The notes below the pieces were generated by a model. That model was not told the origin of the DNA. It ran no database searches and was given only the letters and a program-made list of their open reading frames with translations. A stretch of 7,727 nucleotides of DNA from Puniceicoccales bacterium (GTDB lineage: Bacteria > Verrucomicrobiota > Verrucomicrobiae > Opitutales > LL51). The stretch is taken from positions 1-7,727 of the forward strand of contig JAITBR010000006.1 of NCBI GenBank assembly GCA_031283485.1. The letters are read 5' to 3'. A program made the position numbers and the translations under genes. This document shows, piece by piece, positions 1 through 5,410 of the stretch (the first letter of the stretch is position 1; every line of letters begins with the position of its first letter).

Positions 1-2
1 CC

Positions 3-737
3 GTCTTCGGAACCGGATGGGCGAATGTTCAGTCAAATTTTCACGGCTGGACAATCGGAAATTTCGGCAACACTGCCGCATTGACCGCCACCGCTTCTTC
101 TTCTGGCAACAACCAAGCACTCGCCGCCGTCTTCGGAGCGGGGTGGGCAGACATCAATTCGAATTTTCACGGCTGGATGATCGGAAATTTCGGCGACAAT
201 GCCGCATTGACCGCCACCGCTTCTTCTCCCGGCAGTCAAGCGTTTGCCGCCGTCTTTGGAACCGGATGGGCAACAGGATGGGCGAACAATAACTCGGAGT
301 TCAGCAGCTGGAGAATCGAAAATTTCGACGACCATGCCGTGTTAACCGCCACCGCTTCTTCTCCCAGCAGTCAAGCGTTTGCCGCCGTCTTTGGAACCGG
401 ATGGGCAACAGGATGGGCGAACAATAACTCGGAGTTCAGCGACTGGGTGATCGGGAATTTTGGCGACCATGCCGCATTGACCGCCATCGCTTCTTCTTCT
501 GGCAACCAAGCGTTTGCCGCCGTCTTCGGAACCGGATGGGCGAATGCCAATTCGGAGTTCAGCGGCTGGAATATTGGAAATTTCGGAGAATCTCTCATGG
601 CATTTGCCCATGCCCGAGACTATAGTGGCGTATTTGGAGCAGGGTGGCTAAAGGATGATGGCATAACCTTCTCCAATTGGACCATAGGGGACATCGGTGC
701 CAATTCTACGCTATTCTCGACTTCATTCTGCAGCACC
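3..737 (+). repeat. In-gene tandem repeat array, unit about 123-135 bp
   Basis: Units begin at each V/I-F-G motif: 3-128 (126 nt), 129-251 (123), 252-386 (135), 387-521 (135), 522-629 (108, 3' half diverged) and 630-737 (108, degenerate). Weaker copies start at 738 and 903. All lengths are multiples of three, so copy-number changes would keep the frame. Units 3 and 4 each carry an extra 12 nt created by a small internal duplication (GGATGGGCAACA followed by GGATGGGCGAAC), which gives TGWATGWA in the protein. The first four or five copies are close to each other and later ones are diverged. This suggests recent expansion on the 5' side and older copies near the barrel. The array continues past the left edge. 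Confidence 0.85.
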
Positions 738-1265
738 ATATTCGGTTCCGCGAGACTAAATAATAATGCCTCCATAAATAACTGGACCATTGGTAATATT
801 GGTGATGGCGCCACCCTCATTACATACTCTTCCAACCAAAATTTCACTTACACCGCCAATCATGATTCTACTCTTCGTCAATATTATGGGTCCTTTGGCA
901 GTGTATTTGGTTCCGCATTCAACGAAAGCTTAATCGATAATCCGAATAACTGGACCGTGGAGTTTCGCGGTAACGCGCTGTGTTCTTCCATCGGGGACAA
1001 TGCCGGCGGCACCACCAATGTGCACCTGGGCACCTTAGGCGGCGATAAAAATAGTGACTTTCGCTTCTATTTTAATGCCATCGATGCACAAAACCCTACG
1101 GTGACCATAGCCGCATTGAAGCTTGACGGTCCAGCGGTCATAGAAGACGGAAAGGTAAAACTATCCCTCTCTTCCGATCAAGGGGGGGGGGGACTATGCC
1201 AGAGCGATTGCGCTTGGCCAAAACTTTCAATTAAATATTGGGCGCAGCCGAATCATGGGCAGTGA
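3..1265 (+). CDS. Autotransporter passenger, repeat-rich 5' part (partial; separated from its barrel by a G-tract frameshift)
   Basis: The frame is open from the left edge (codons begin at 3) to a TGA at 1263-1265, so the true start and any signal peptide lie upstream. The visible protein is mostly tandem repeats of about 41-45 residues with the pattern VFGxGWA...NSxFxxWxIGNFGD, then ALTATASS and QAFAA. Copies become degenerate after about position 600 (VFGAGW, IFGSAR, VFGSAF) and end near position 1000. The Gly/Asn/Ala/Ser/Thr-rich, low-Cys composition fits a secreted beta-solenoid passenger; that fold is inferred. After the 11-G run at 1182-1192 the frame yields about 23 atypical residues (LCQSDCAWPK...) and stops, while the next frame continues sensibly into a barrel domain. 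I therefore read this as the 5' half of one gene with the downstream frame, in an out-of-frame state. A sequencing error in the G run, or a decayed gene, are alternatives. Confidence 0.75.
   Translation, partial: VFGTGWANVQSNFHGWTIGNFGNTAALTATASSSGNNQALAAVFGAGWADINSNFHGWMIGNFGDNAALTATASSPGSQAFAAVFGTGWATGWANNNSEFSSWRIENFDDHAVLTATASSPSSQAFAAVFGTGWATGWANNNSEFSDWVIGNFGDHAALTAIASSSGNQAFAAVFGTGWANANSEFSGWNIGNFGESLMAFAHARDYSGVFGAGWLKDDGITFSNWTIGDIGANSTLFSTSFCSTIFGSARLNNNASINNWTIGNIGDGATLITYSSNQNFTYTANHDSTLRQYYGSFGSVFGSAFNESLIDNPNNWTVEFRGNALCSSIGDNAGGTTNVHLGTLGGDKNSDFRFYFNAIDAQNPTVTIAALKLDGPAVIEDGKVKLSLSSDQGGGGLCQSDCAWPKLSIKYWAQPNHGQ
210..440 (+). repeat. Near-perfect 96-nt direct repeat pair (210-305 and 345-440)
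   Basis: Positions 210-305 and 345-440 match over 96 nt with a single difference (G at 231, A at 366); 74 nt of this (232-305 versus 367-440) are identical. The copies are 135 nt apart, exactly one repeat unit. They are the strongest recombination substrate visible in the array. A crossover or slip between them would add or remove one 45-residue unit without changing frame. Confidence 0.85.
1182..1192 (+). repeat. G11 homopolymer, candidate phase-variation tract
   Basis: Eleven consecutive G lie inside the coding region, after GATCAA and before ACTATG. In the upstream repeat frame they read as Gly-Gly-Gly-Gly then Leu-Cys and soon stop at 1263. If the tract had 10 or 13 G, translation would continue as Gly-Gly-Gly(-Gly)-Asp-Tyr-Ala-Arg into the frame that is open to 3339. 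Poly-G or poly-C tracts of this length inside surface-protein genes are a known class of slipped-strand contingency locus, for example in Neisseria, Helicobacter and Campylobacter. No other homopolymer in the window reaches this length. An assembly or sequencing miscount at the homopolymer cannot be excluded from one sequence. Confidence 0.8.
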
Positions 1266-3339
1266 TTTTAGGGAAACGGCAATATCCATTACCAATGGAG
1301 GAGAAGCAAAGGGCGGTGCTGGAGTGATGAATATTTTCGGAGCAACTGGCAAGGCTAGATTCGGTCCAAATGCGCAATGCTCAATCGTGCGTGCCCACAG
1401 CGGCTGGATAATAAATGCCTATGGCCCAATGGAAGATGTTAATGCCGTTGACGTGGATGATCGTTCGGGGGCAGCTTTTAATGCCTACGAAAATTTAAAA
1501 AACATTACGTTTGTCAACGGTACAACAAATTCCCTGGGAGTTAGCGACGGTATTGGGACTATAACCTTTAATGGTGGAAATTTGCGCATCGCTAAAAATG
1601 GTGATTCCGGCTTCGATGATGCTATGGATGGTCTGAAAAATAAAATGGCATATGTTACCATCATTCCATCCTCTCCAGCGGTGAGGGGTTCAGGCGAAAT
1701 AGCTCCATCTTCTTTCGCGGAAAATTCGTCTCTCAAGGTGTACAGGGGTTCAAATGAAATCGAGATTAACGCTTCCGATTATCCATGGAAGGGTACCGCC
1801 CCCGGTGGTAAGTTGATTCTAAATGCAGATGATCGGTTGGTTTTTCACGTGGATAGCAGTAGGCACAGAAATGGCTCCTCCGTCAATGTCCCAGCGGAAG
1901 GAGACAATGATTCCTTCGAATTCGTTAATGGCTGCATTTTTGTTGAAGAAGGCGTTGAAGAGGGCATAGTCTTCAACGGTGGAAAGATAGCAATTGAAAA
2001 CGATGATCCAAATAATCCCGGATTCTTACCTGCTCATTCCGACTTTTTAATAGTTCAGATGGCACTGTCACCGCGGTTACTGAAATCGGCGGACGAATCT
2101 GGAGAGGACGAAGATGATTCTCCGCCAGTTCCCATATCCGGTCTTAGATCTGAACGGCTGCCGGATGTTGAAAATTTATCCCTTCACAGGATAGTAAACG
2201 AAGAGGACATCGTTACCAAAGTAATTAAAGGCGGCGGTTACGCAGAATGGGACAGAGTGCTAAATGTGTATGCCTACAGAAATGGCAATGAAGCCGCGCT
2301 GTACGTCGGTTCCGGAGAAAGCCCACTTCGTGCTATTCCATCCGCACTCGCATTGCGACAGGCCAACGCCGAGTTAGCTAGCATATCCATTGGCTCGATT
2401 TCCCTCCTCAGACATACTATCACAAATCATTTAACCGATGTGAAGAAAAATGGGAATGATCCATTCATAGCCGTTGCCAATGGCCAATTTCGCCAGGACG
2501 AAATAAGTGGATTTGGGTACAGCAGCAGCCTATCTGGAGTTGCCGGTGGGTTTGATTGGAAATATAATTTTCTTAATGAGCGCCATTTGTGCGTTGGCAT
2601 CGCTCTTGGATTTTTCAGTGGACACACTAAATTTTCCGGGGAAGCGAGTAGTAGGGGCAAAAGTGCGGACCATATGATCTACGATGGGGCGATATTTGCT
2701 GCCTATGAATCCTTTGGAAAAAACAATTTAAAAACGGACATAAATTTATTTATGGGGATCGGGCATTCTAGGAATAAACTGTATCGCATGGATGGTAATG
2801 GGTGTGAATTTCGAGGAAATATGAAATCTAATAACCAATCCGCGAAGATTGAAGTCGTAAAAAATTTGATATCTTTCAATGGGGCACAAATTGGTCCATG
2901 GCTATTTATCGACTACAACCACGTTAATCAGAGCGCATATGACGAATCCTATCTAAATGCGAAACAGTATGGAGCTCAATCCCTTTCCAAGGTTAAACAT
3001 AATTTCCTAGATGCCATAATTGGTCTCAATCTGGAAAAGGAGATTCAAAACAAAAATGATTTTGATAGTGGATTACGCTTATTCCTGAAAGCAGGTTGGC
3101 ACCATCAATTATTGAGGAAACATTCTTCCGCCACCGTTAAATTTGACGTGCCAGATTTGCGCAATGTTGACGCATACTCCCCACTTTTCGACTATCCAAA
3201 GAAATCTGCCGTGGTGTTTGTCGCTGGACTTCGCAAAAAATTTAATCAACACTGGGAAATTGCCGGCCATTGGAATGGTACGTTTGCAAGAAATGTCCGC
3301 CGCAATCTCTGCTCCATTTTTTTAGGTTATGACTTTTAA
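1255..3339 (+). CDS. Autotransporter C-terminal part: passenger remainder plus outer-membrane beta-barrel
   Basis: The frame is open from the end of the G tract (1192) to TAA at 3337-3339; the first ATG is at 1255 (694 residues from there). Residues about 25-80 echo the upstream repeats (NIFGATG...HSGWIINAYG), supporting a single parent gene. Residues 80-270 are Gly/Asn-rich passenger. An acidic, proline-containing linker (ESGEDEDDSPPVP, about 281-293) follows, then a helical-looking stretch (about 358-395) that could sit inside the barrel pore. Residues about 402-694 show alternating amphipathic strands with repeated Gly and aromatics, ending SIFLGYDF. A C-terminal Phe is typical of outer-membrane barrels recognised by BamA, and the layout fits the autotransporter (type V secretion) beta-domain. 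Starting alone at 1255 the protein would have no signal peptide and no obvious ribosome binding site, so it is probably made only when fused in frame to the upstream part. The passenger's function is not recognisable. Confidence 0.8.
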   Translation: MGSDFRETAISITNGGEAKGGAGVMNIFGATGKARFGPNAQCSIVRAHSGWIINAYGPMEDVNAVDVDDRSGAAFNAYENLKNITFVNGTTNSLGVSDGIGTITFNGGNLRIAKNGDSGFDDAMDGLKNKMAYVTIIPSSPAVRGSGEIAPSSFAENSSLKVYRGSNEIEINASDYPWKGTAPGGKLILNADDRLVFHVDSSRHRNGSSVNVPAEGDNDSFEFVNGCIFVEEGVEEGIVFNGGKIAIENDDPNNPGFLPAHSDFLIVQMALSPRLLKSADESGEDEDDSPPVPISGLRSERLPDVENLSLHRIVNEEDIVTKVIKGGGYAEWDRVLNVYAYRNGNEAALYVGSGESPLRAIPSALALRQANAELASISIGSISLLRHTITNHLTDVKKNGNDPFIAVANGQFRQDEISGFGYSSSLSGVAGGFDWKYNFLNERHLCVGIALGFFSGHTKFSGEASSRGKSADHMIYDGAIFAAYESFGKNNLKTDINLFMGIGHSRNKLYRMDGNGCEFRGNMKSNNQSAKIEVVKNLISFNGAQIGPWLFIDYNHVNQSAYDESYLNAKQYGAQSLSKVKHNFLDAIIGLNLEKEIQNKNDFDSGLRLFLKAGWHHQLLRKHSSATVKFDVPDLRNVDAYSPLFDYPKKSAVVFVAGLRKKFNQHWEIAGHWNGTFARNVRRNLCSIFLGYDF

Positions 3340-3551
3340 AAACCGCAACAAGTTTGCGCGTGTATGTGCCCACGCCGGCCACAAGATCGCTGCAATCCAT
3401 CGTGTCCCTCGGCGGACTGATCATATTATCGGCCTATCTATTCCACCAGTCCTTGGGGCGCATCATTCATCGATGTTCCATAGCACGCGCTGGTTTATTC
3501 AATGTCCGCGCCCACACGTGCGGTACTGCGTTTCCGTCATGTGAAGGGCGA

Positions 3552-3676
3552 TGTGTGGTGTCCACCATACAAATCTTGGCATTCACATTCAAGATGGCAG
3601 TGGGATGTTGCTGTGCAAAAAATCAAATGTGAAGGAATATCGCGAATGTTTGGATTTTGTCAAGTGATCGACAAAA
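3552..3676 (+). ncRNA. Candidate structured RNA (low confidence)
   Basis: Three hairpins can be drawn by eye: 3552-3559 with 3564-3571 (8 bp including one G-U, loop GTCC); 3573-3578 with 3590-3595 (ATCTTG/CAAGAT, 11-nt loop); and 3655-3661 with 3670-3676 (TTTTGTC/GACAAAA, 8-nt loop). The loop of the second hairpin contains TTCACATT (3582-3589), which is perfectly complementary to AATGTGAA at 3626-3633, so a pseudoknot or an alternative fold is possible. I see no match to tmRNA, SRP RNA or RNase P RNA core motifs. Orientation and ends are unknown, and this density of inverted repeats could be chance. It could instead be a leader of the tRNA-rpsU transcript. Confidence 0.2.
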
Positions 3677-3739
3677 GAGCCTTCGAACCAAGTTAAGAAT
3701 TGCCCGGCGTAGGATCGTAGAGATTTTTTCATAAAAAAC

Positions 3740-3761
3740 TTGCGTTTCGAATGTTTATGAT
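3740..3761 (+). promoter_or_regulatory. Possible promoter elements for tRNA-Val / rpsU
   Basis: TATGAT at 3756-3761 resembles a -10 box and would start transcription near 3768, about 22 nt before the tRNA. TTGCGT at 3740-3745 resembles a -35 box, but its 10-nt spacing to TATGAT is too short; paired instead with TGTGTA at 3764-3769 the spacing is 18 nt but the -10 is poor. A promoter is expected here because the gene before the tRNA is a separate surface-protein locus. The exact boxes are uncertain. Confidence 0.25.
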
Positions 3762-3789
3762 TTTGTGTATGGGCAAGCGGTTTCCTTGT

Positions 3790-3866
3790 GGGGAATTAGC
3801 TCAGTTGGTTAGAGCATCAGCATGACACGCTGGGGGTCACTGGTTCGAGTCCAGTATTTCCCACCA
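3790..3866 (+). tRNA. tRNA-Val (anticodon GAC)
   Basis: The full cloverleaf can be drawn. Acceptor GGGGAAT (3790-3796) pairs with ATTTCCC (3856-3862) with one G-U. The D stem is GCTC/GAGC (3799-3802, 3812-3815). The anticodon stem is TCAGC/GCTGG (3817-3821, 3829-3833) around loop ATGACAC, with anticodon GAC at 3824-3826. The T stem ACTGG/CCAGT encloses TTCGAGT. The discriminator is A (3863) and CCA is encoded at 3864-3866. The tRNA reads GUC and GUU valine codons. The rpsU start codon is only 23 nt after the CCA end, so the two are probably co-transcribed. Confidence 0.95.
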
Positions 3867-3874
3867 AGTGGGTC

Positions 3875-3881
3875 AGAGAGG
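3875..3881 (+). promoter_or_regulatory. Ribosome binding site of rpsU
   Basis: AGAGAGG lies 8 nt before the ATG at 3890, inside the 23-nt spacer between the tRNA 3' end and rpsU. It fixes the rpsU start and is one of the clearest Shine-Dalgarno-like sequences in the window. It would stay on the rpsU mRNA after cleavage at the tRNA 3' end. Confidence 0.6.
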
Positions 3882-3889
3882 TATTATTT

Positions 3890-4090
3890 ATGGCAATAGT
3901 TGTTCAAGTGCGTAAGGGTGAGGCAATTGATAAGGCGCTTAGGCGTCTCAAAAAGAGGCTCGACAATGAGAATATTTTACGCGATGTGCGCGATAAGCGA
4001 TACTTTGAAAAGCCATGCCTCAAGCGTCGCAGAAAGGAAAAAATCGCCAAGTTCGCAAATTTTTTACGCTTGCGCAATGAAAACATGTGA
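3890..4090 (+). CDS. rpsU: 30S ribosomal protein S21
   Basis: The 66-residue basic protein begins MAIVVQVRKGEAIDKALRRLKK and contains the S21 signatures ALRRLKK, VRDKRYFEKP and a lysine/arginine-rich C-terminal helix (LKRRRKEKIAKF). S21 binds late to the small-subunit platform near the 3' end of 16S rRNA and helps initiation by base pairing with the mRNA leader. Length matches the family (about 60-70). The ATG at 3890 is preceded by AGAGAGG at 8 nt and gives the expected N terminus. It follows tRNA-Val closely and is separated from rpmF by 63 nt. Confidence 0.95.
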   Translation: MAIVVQVRKGEAIDKALRRLKKRLDNENILRDVRDKRYFEKPCLKRRRKEKIAKFANFLRLRNENM

Positions 4091-4093
4091 ATC

Positions 4094-4147
4094 AGCTGAC
4101 TGCGGGTAGGCGGAGTGAGCTTTAAATTTAAACTTTTATCTTAGAAT
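4094..4147 (+). promoter_or_regulatory. rpsU-rpmF spacer: imperfect hairpin and possible rpmF promoter
   Basis: AGCT at 4094-4097 can pair with AGCT at 4118-4121, with ACT/AGT inside it and two G-G mismatches, giving a weak hairpin right after rpsU. It runs into the perfect palindrome TTTAAATTTAAA (4121-4132), which could be a partial terminator. TAGAAT at 4142-4147 differs from the consensus -10 at one base; TTTAAA at 4121-4126 matches TTGACA at four of six with a 15-nt gap. If used, transcription would begin close to the rpmF ATG at 4154. No Shine-Dalgarno sequence lies within 15 nt of that ATG. Confidence 0.3.
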
Positions 4148-4153
4148 TGTAAC

Positions 4154-4333
4154 ATGGGACAGCCGAAACGTAAACAATCGAAGCAAAGGAGCCGGAAACG
4201 CCGCGGGGCAAATAGGTTCGAAGCTTTTCAACTGTCCAGAGACCCGGCAGCGGGGGCTCTGTTTATGCCACATTGCGTAAATCCTGAGACTGGAATGTAC
4301 CGCGGGAGACAGGTGATCGAAATTGATGGGTAA
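4154..4333 (+). CDS. rpmF: 50S ribosomal protein L32
   Basis: The 59-residue protein is too short for many ORF filters. It starts MGQPKRKQSKQRSRKRR, the usual basic L32 N terminus (P-K-R-K...S), and ends in YRGRQVIEIDG, matching the family's YY/MYRGR-V ending. L32 is a large-subunit protein near the peptidyl transferase region. Many bacterial L32 proteins carry two CxxC pairs binding zinc; here only one Cys is present (residue 41, in MPHCVNP), so this is the zinc-independent form. Its place directly before plsX and fabH is the classic rpmF-plsX-fabH cluster. The stop at 4331-4333 lies 24 nt before the preferred plsX start. There is no clear ribosome binding site. Confidence 0.93.
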   Translation: MGQPKRKQSKQRSRKRRGANRFEAFQLSRDPAAGALFMPHCVNPETGMYRGRQVIEIDG

Positions 4334-4357
4334 TGCCGGTAGTTTTTGTTTCGGGAA

Positions 4358-5410
4358 ATGGACGAATGTTTTGATATCGCGATAGCCGTGGATGTTATGG
4401 GAGCGGACAGTGGCGTGGGTGCGTTCGTACGCGGTATTGTGCAAGCTATCAAGAATTTTCCCAATGAACTTGATAGAATAGTTTTAGTTGGCAATGAGGA
4501 TGAAGTGAAGGGGGCTGCTCGTAAGAACAGAATAGAAAAATTTATTAAAAAGGTAGACGTTATTCACACCACGCAGGAAATAGGAATGGAAGATAGGCCA
4601 ATGTCGGCTCTGCGCAGCAAAAAAGATTCTTCGATGTTTCGTGCGATCGAACTTGTAAGGGATGGCCATGCTGATGGTATGCTAAGCTGCGGAAATACCG
4701 GTTGCTTGATGGCCGGTGGCACAATAAGGCTGCGCACGATGCCTGGTATTGATCGACCGGCACTGTGCACCATGATCCCAACGCCGGATCACACATTTGC
4801 ACTGATAGATGTTGGAGCGAATCCATCTTCGACGGCCAAAAATCTTGTCCATAATGCCGTGCTCGGTTCACACTATTTTAAAACAGTCACGGGTATTGAA
4901 AATCCGCGAGTTGGTTTATTGACCATAGGGACCGAAGAGGGCAAGGGGAGTGATCTGATATGTGAAGCCCACAGACTATTGAGACTGGCTTCGCACGAAA
5001 TAAACTACAGTGGGCCCATCGAAGGATTTCAATTGTTTGAAGATGCCGTCGATGTTGTAGTTTGCGACGGATTGGTGGGGAACATACTCCTGAAGAGCAT
5101 AGAGGCCATGGCCAAAACAGTTAAGGCGTACATTTATAAGGAAATAAAAAAGAATCCACTGCGAATGCTAGGAGCCGTGCTCGCCGGTGGTGCGTTTTCG
5201 GCCATAAAAAGACGATTAAATCCCGACAAATTCAGCGGAGCACCGTTTCTCGGTCTAAATGGCACCATAGTAAAATCCCATGGAGCGAGCTCCGCAGAGG
5301 GAATTTCAAATGCATTGAGGTTAACTTGTAAAACGGCGCGGGCGTCGAAGTTTGGGAATTTGTGTGAAATCGTAGAACGTGTCAACGTAGCCATAAGCCA
5401 ACAGGTATGA
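4358..5410 (+). CDS. plsX: Phosphate acyltransferase PlsX
   Basis: PlsX converts acyl-ACP and phosphate to acyl-phosphate, the donor used by PlsY in the first step of phosphatidic acid synthesis; it is a peripheral protein at the inner membrane face. With ATG at 4358 the protein has 350 residues, normal for the family. Conserved blocks are AVDVMGAD (10-17), SCGNTG (110-115), IDRPAL, DVGAN (151-155), NPRVGLLTIGTEEGKG (about 182-197), VVCDGLVGN (234-242) and NGTIVKSHG (301-309). An in-frame TTG at 4346 would add four residues. I prefer ATG because MDECFDIAIAVDVMG aligns best with known N termini, but neither start has a good ribosome binding site. The 3' end overlaps fabH by 4 nt (ATGA), so the two are probably translationally coupled. 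Confidence 0.95.
   Translation: MDECFDIAIAVDVMGADSGVGAFVRGIVQAIKNFPNELDRIVLVGNEDEVKGAARKNRIEKFIKKVDVIHTTQEIGMEDRPMSALRSKKDSSMFRAIELVRDGHADGMLSCGNTGCLMAGGTIRLRTMPGIDRPALCTMIPTPDHTFALIDVGANPSSTAKNLVHNAVLGSHYFKTVTGIENPRVGLLTIGTEEGKGSDLICEAHRLLRLASHEINYSGPIEGFQLFEDAVDVVVCDGLVGNILLKSIEAMAKTVKAYIYKEIKKNPLRMLGAVLAGGAFSAIKRRLNPDKFSGAPFLGLNGTIVKSHGASSAEGISNALRLTCKTARASKFGNLCEIVERVNVAISQQV

Larger units (their letters stand above)
3340..3789 (+). other. 450-bp intergenic region with no convincing gene
   Basis: Small open frames here overlap one another, have no credible ribosome binding site and resemble no protein I recognise. No strong stem plus T-run terminator follows the autotransporter stop; a 5-bp stem at 3344-3358 (CGCAA/TTGCG) lacks a T run. 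The right half contains several inverted repeats, listed separately as a candidate structured RNA. An A/T dyad (six T at 3724-3729, six A at 3733-3738) lies just upstream of the tRNA promoter region and could act as a weak terminator or an UP-like element. Confidence 0.6.

Noticed and set aside
33..611. Open frames on the - strand opposite the repeats (about 100 and 89 codons)
   Set aside because: They mirror the periodic composition of the + strand repeat, have no ribosome binding site, and the + strand frame runs across both and into a recognisable protein.
3..629. CRISPR-like or satellite array
   Set aside because: The repeats are long (123-135 bp), contiguous without unique spacers, and in coding frame with protein-level conservation.
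1255..3339. Independent complete gene starting at ATG 1255
   Set aside because: It would lack a signal peptide although it ends in an outer-membrane barrel, has no ribosome binding site, and its frame is open back to the G tract.
3341..3362. Terminator for the autotransporter gene
   Set aside because: The CGCAA/TTGCG stem is only 5 bp and no T run follows it.
3329..3696. Small overlapping + strand open frames of 60-92 codons after the autotransporter
   Set aside because: They overlap in different frames, lack Shine-Dalgarno sequences, are rich in Cys/His/Arg unlike the neighbours, and resemble no family I know.
3541..3740. tmRNA, SRP RNA or RNase P RNA
   Set aside because: None of their hallmark sequences (tRNA-like ends, the GGTCCGGAAGGAAGCAGC type loop, the GAGGAAAGTC core) is present.
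3900..4109. Second + strand frame overlapping rpsU, and a - strand frame over the same span
   Set aside because: S21 in the first frame is unambiguous; the others are shadows.
4136..4494. - strand frames over rpmF and the start of plsX
   Set aside because: They lie opposite clearly conserved L32 and PlsX coding sequence and show no recognisable domain.
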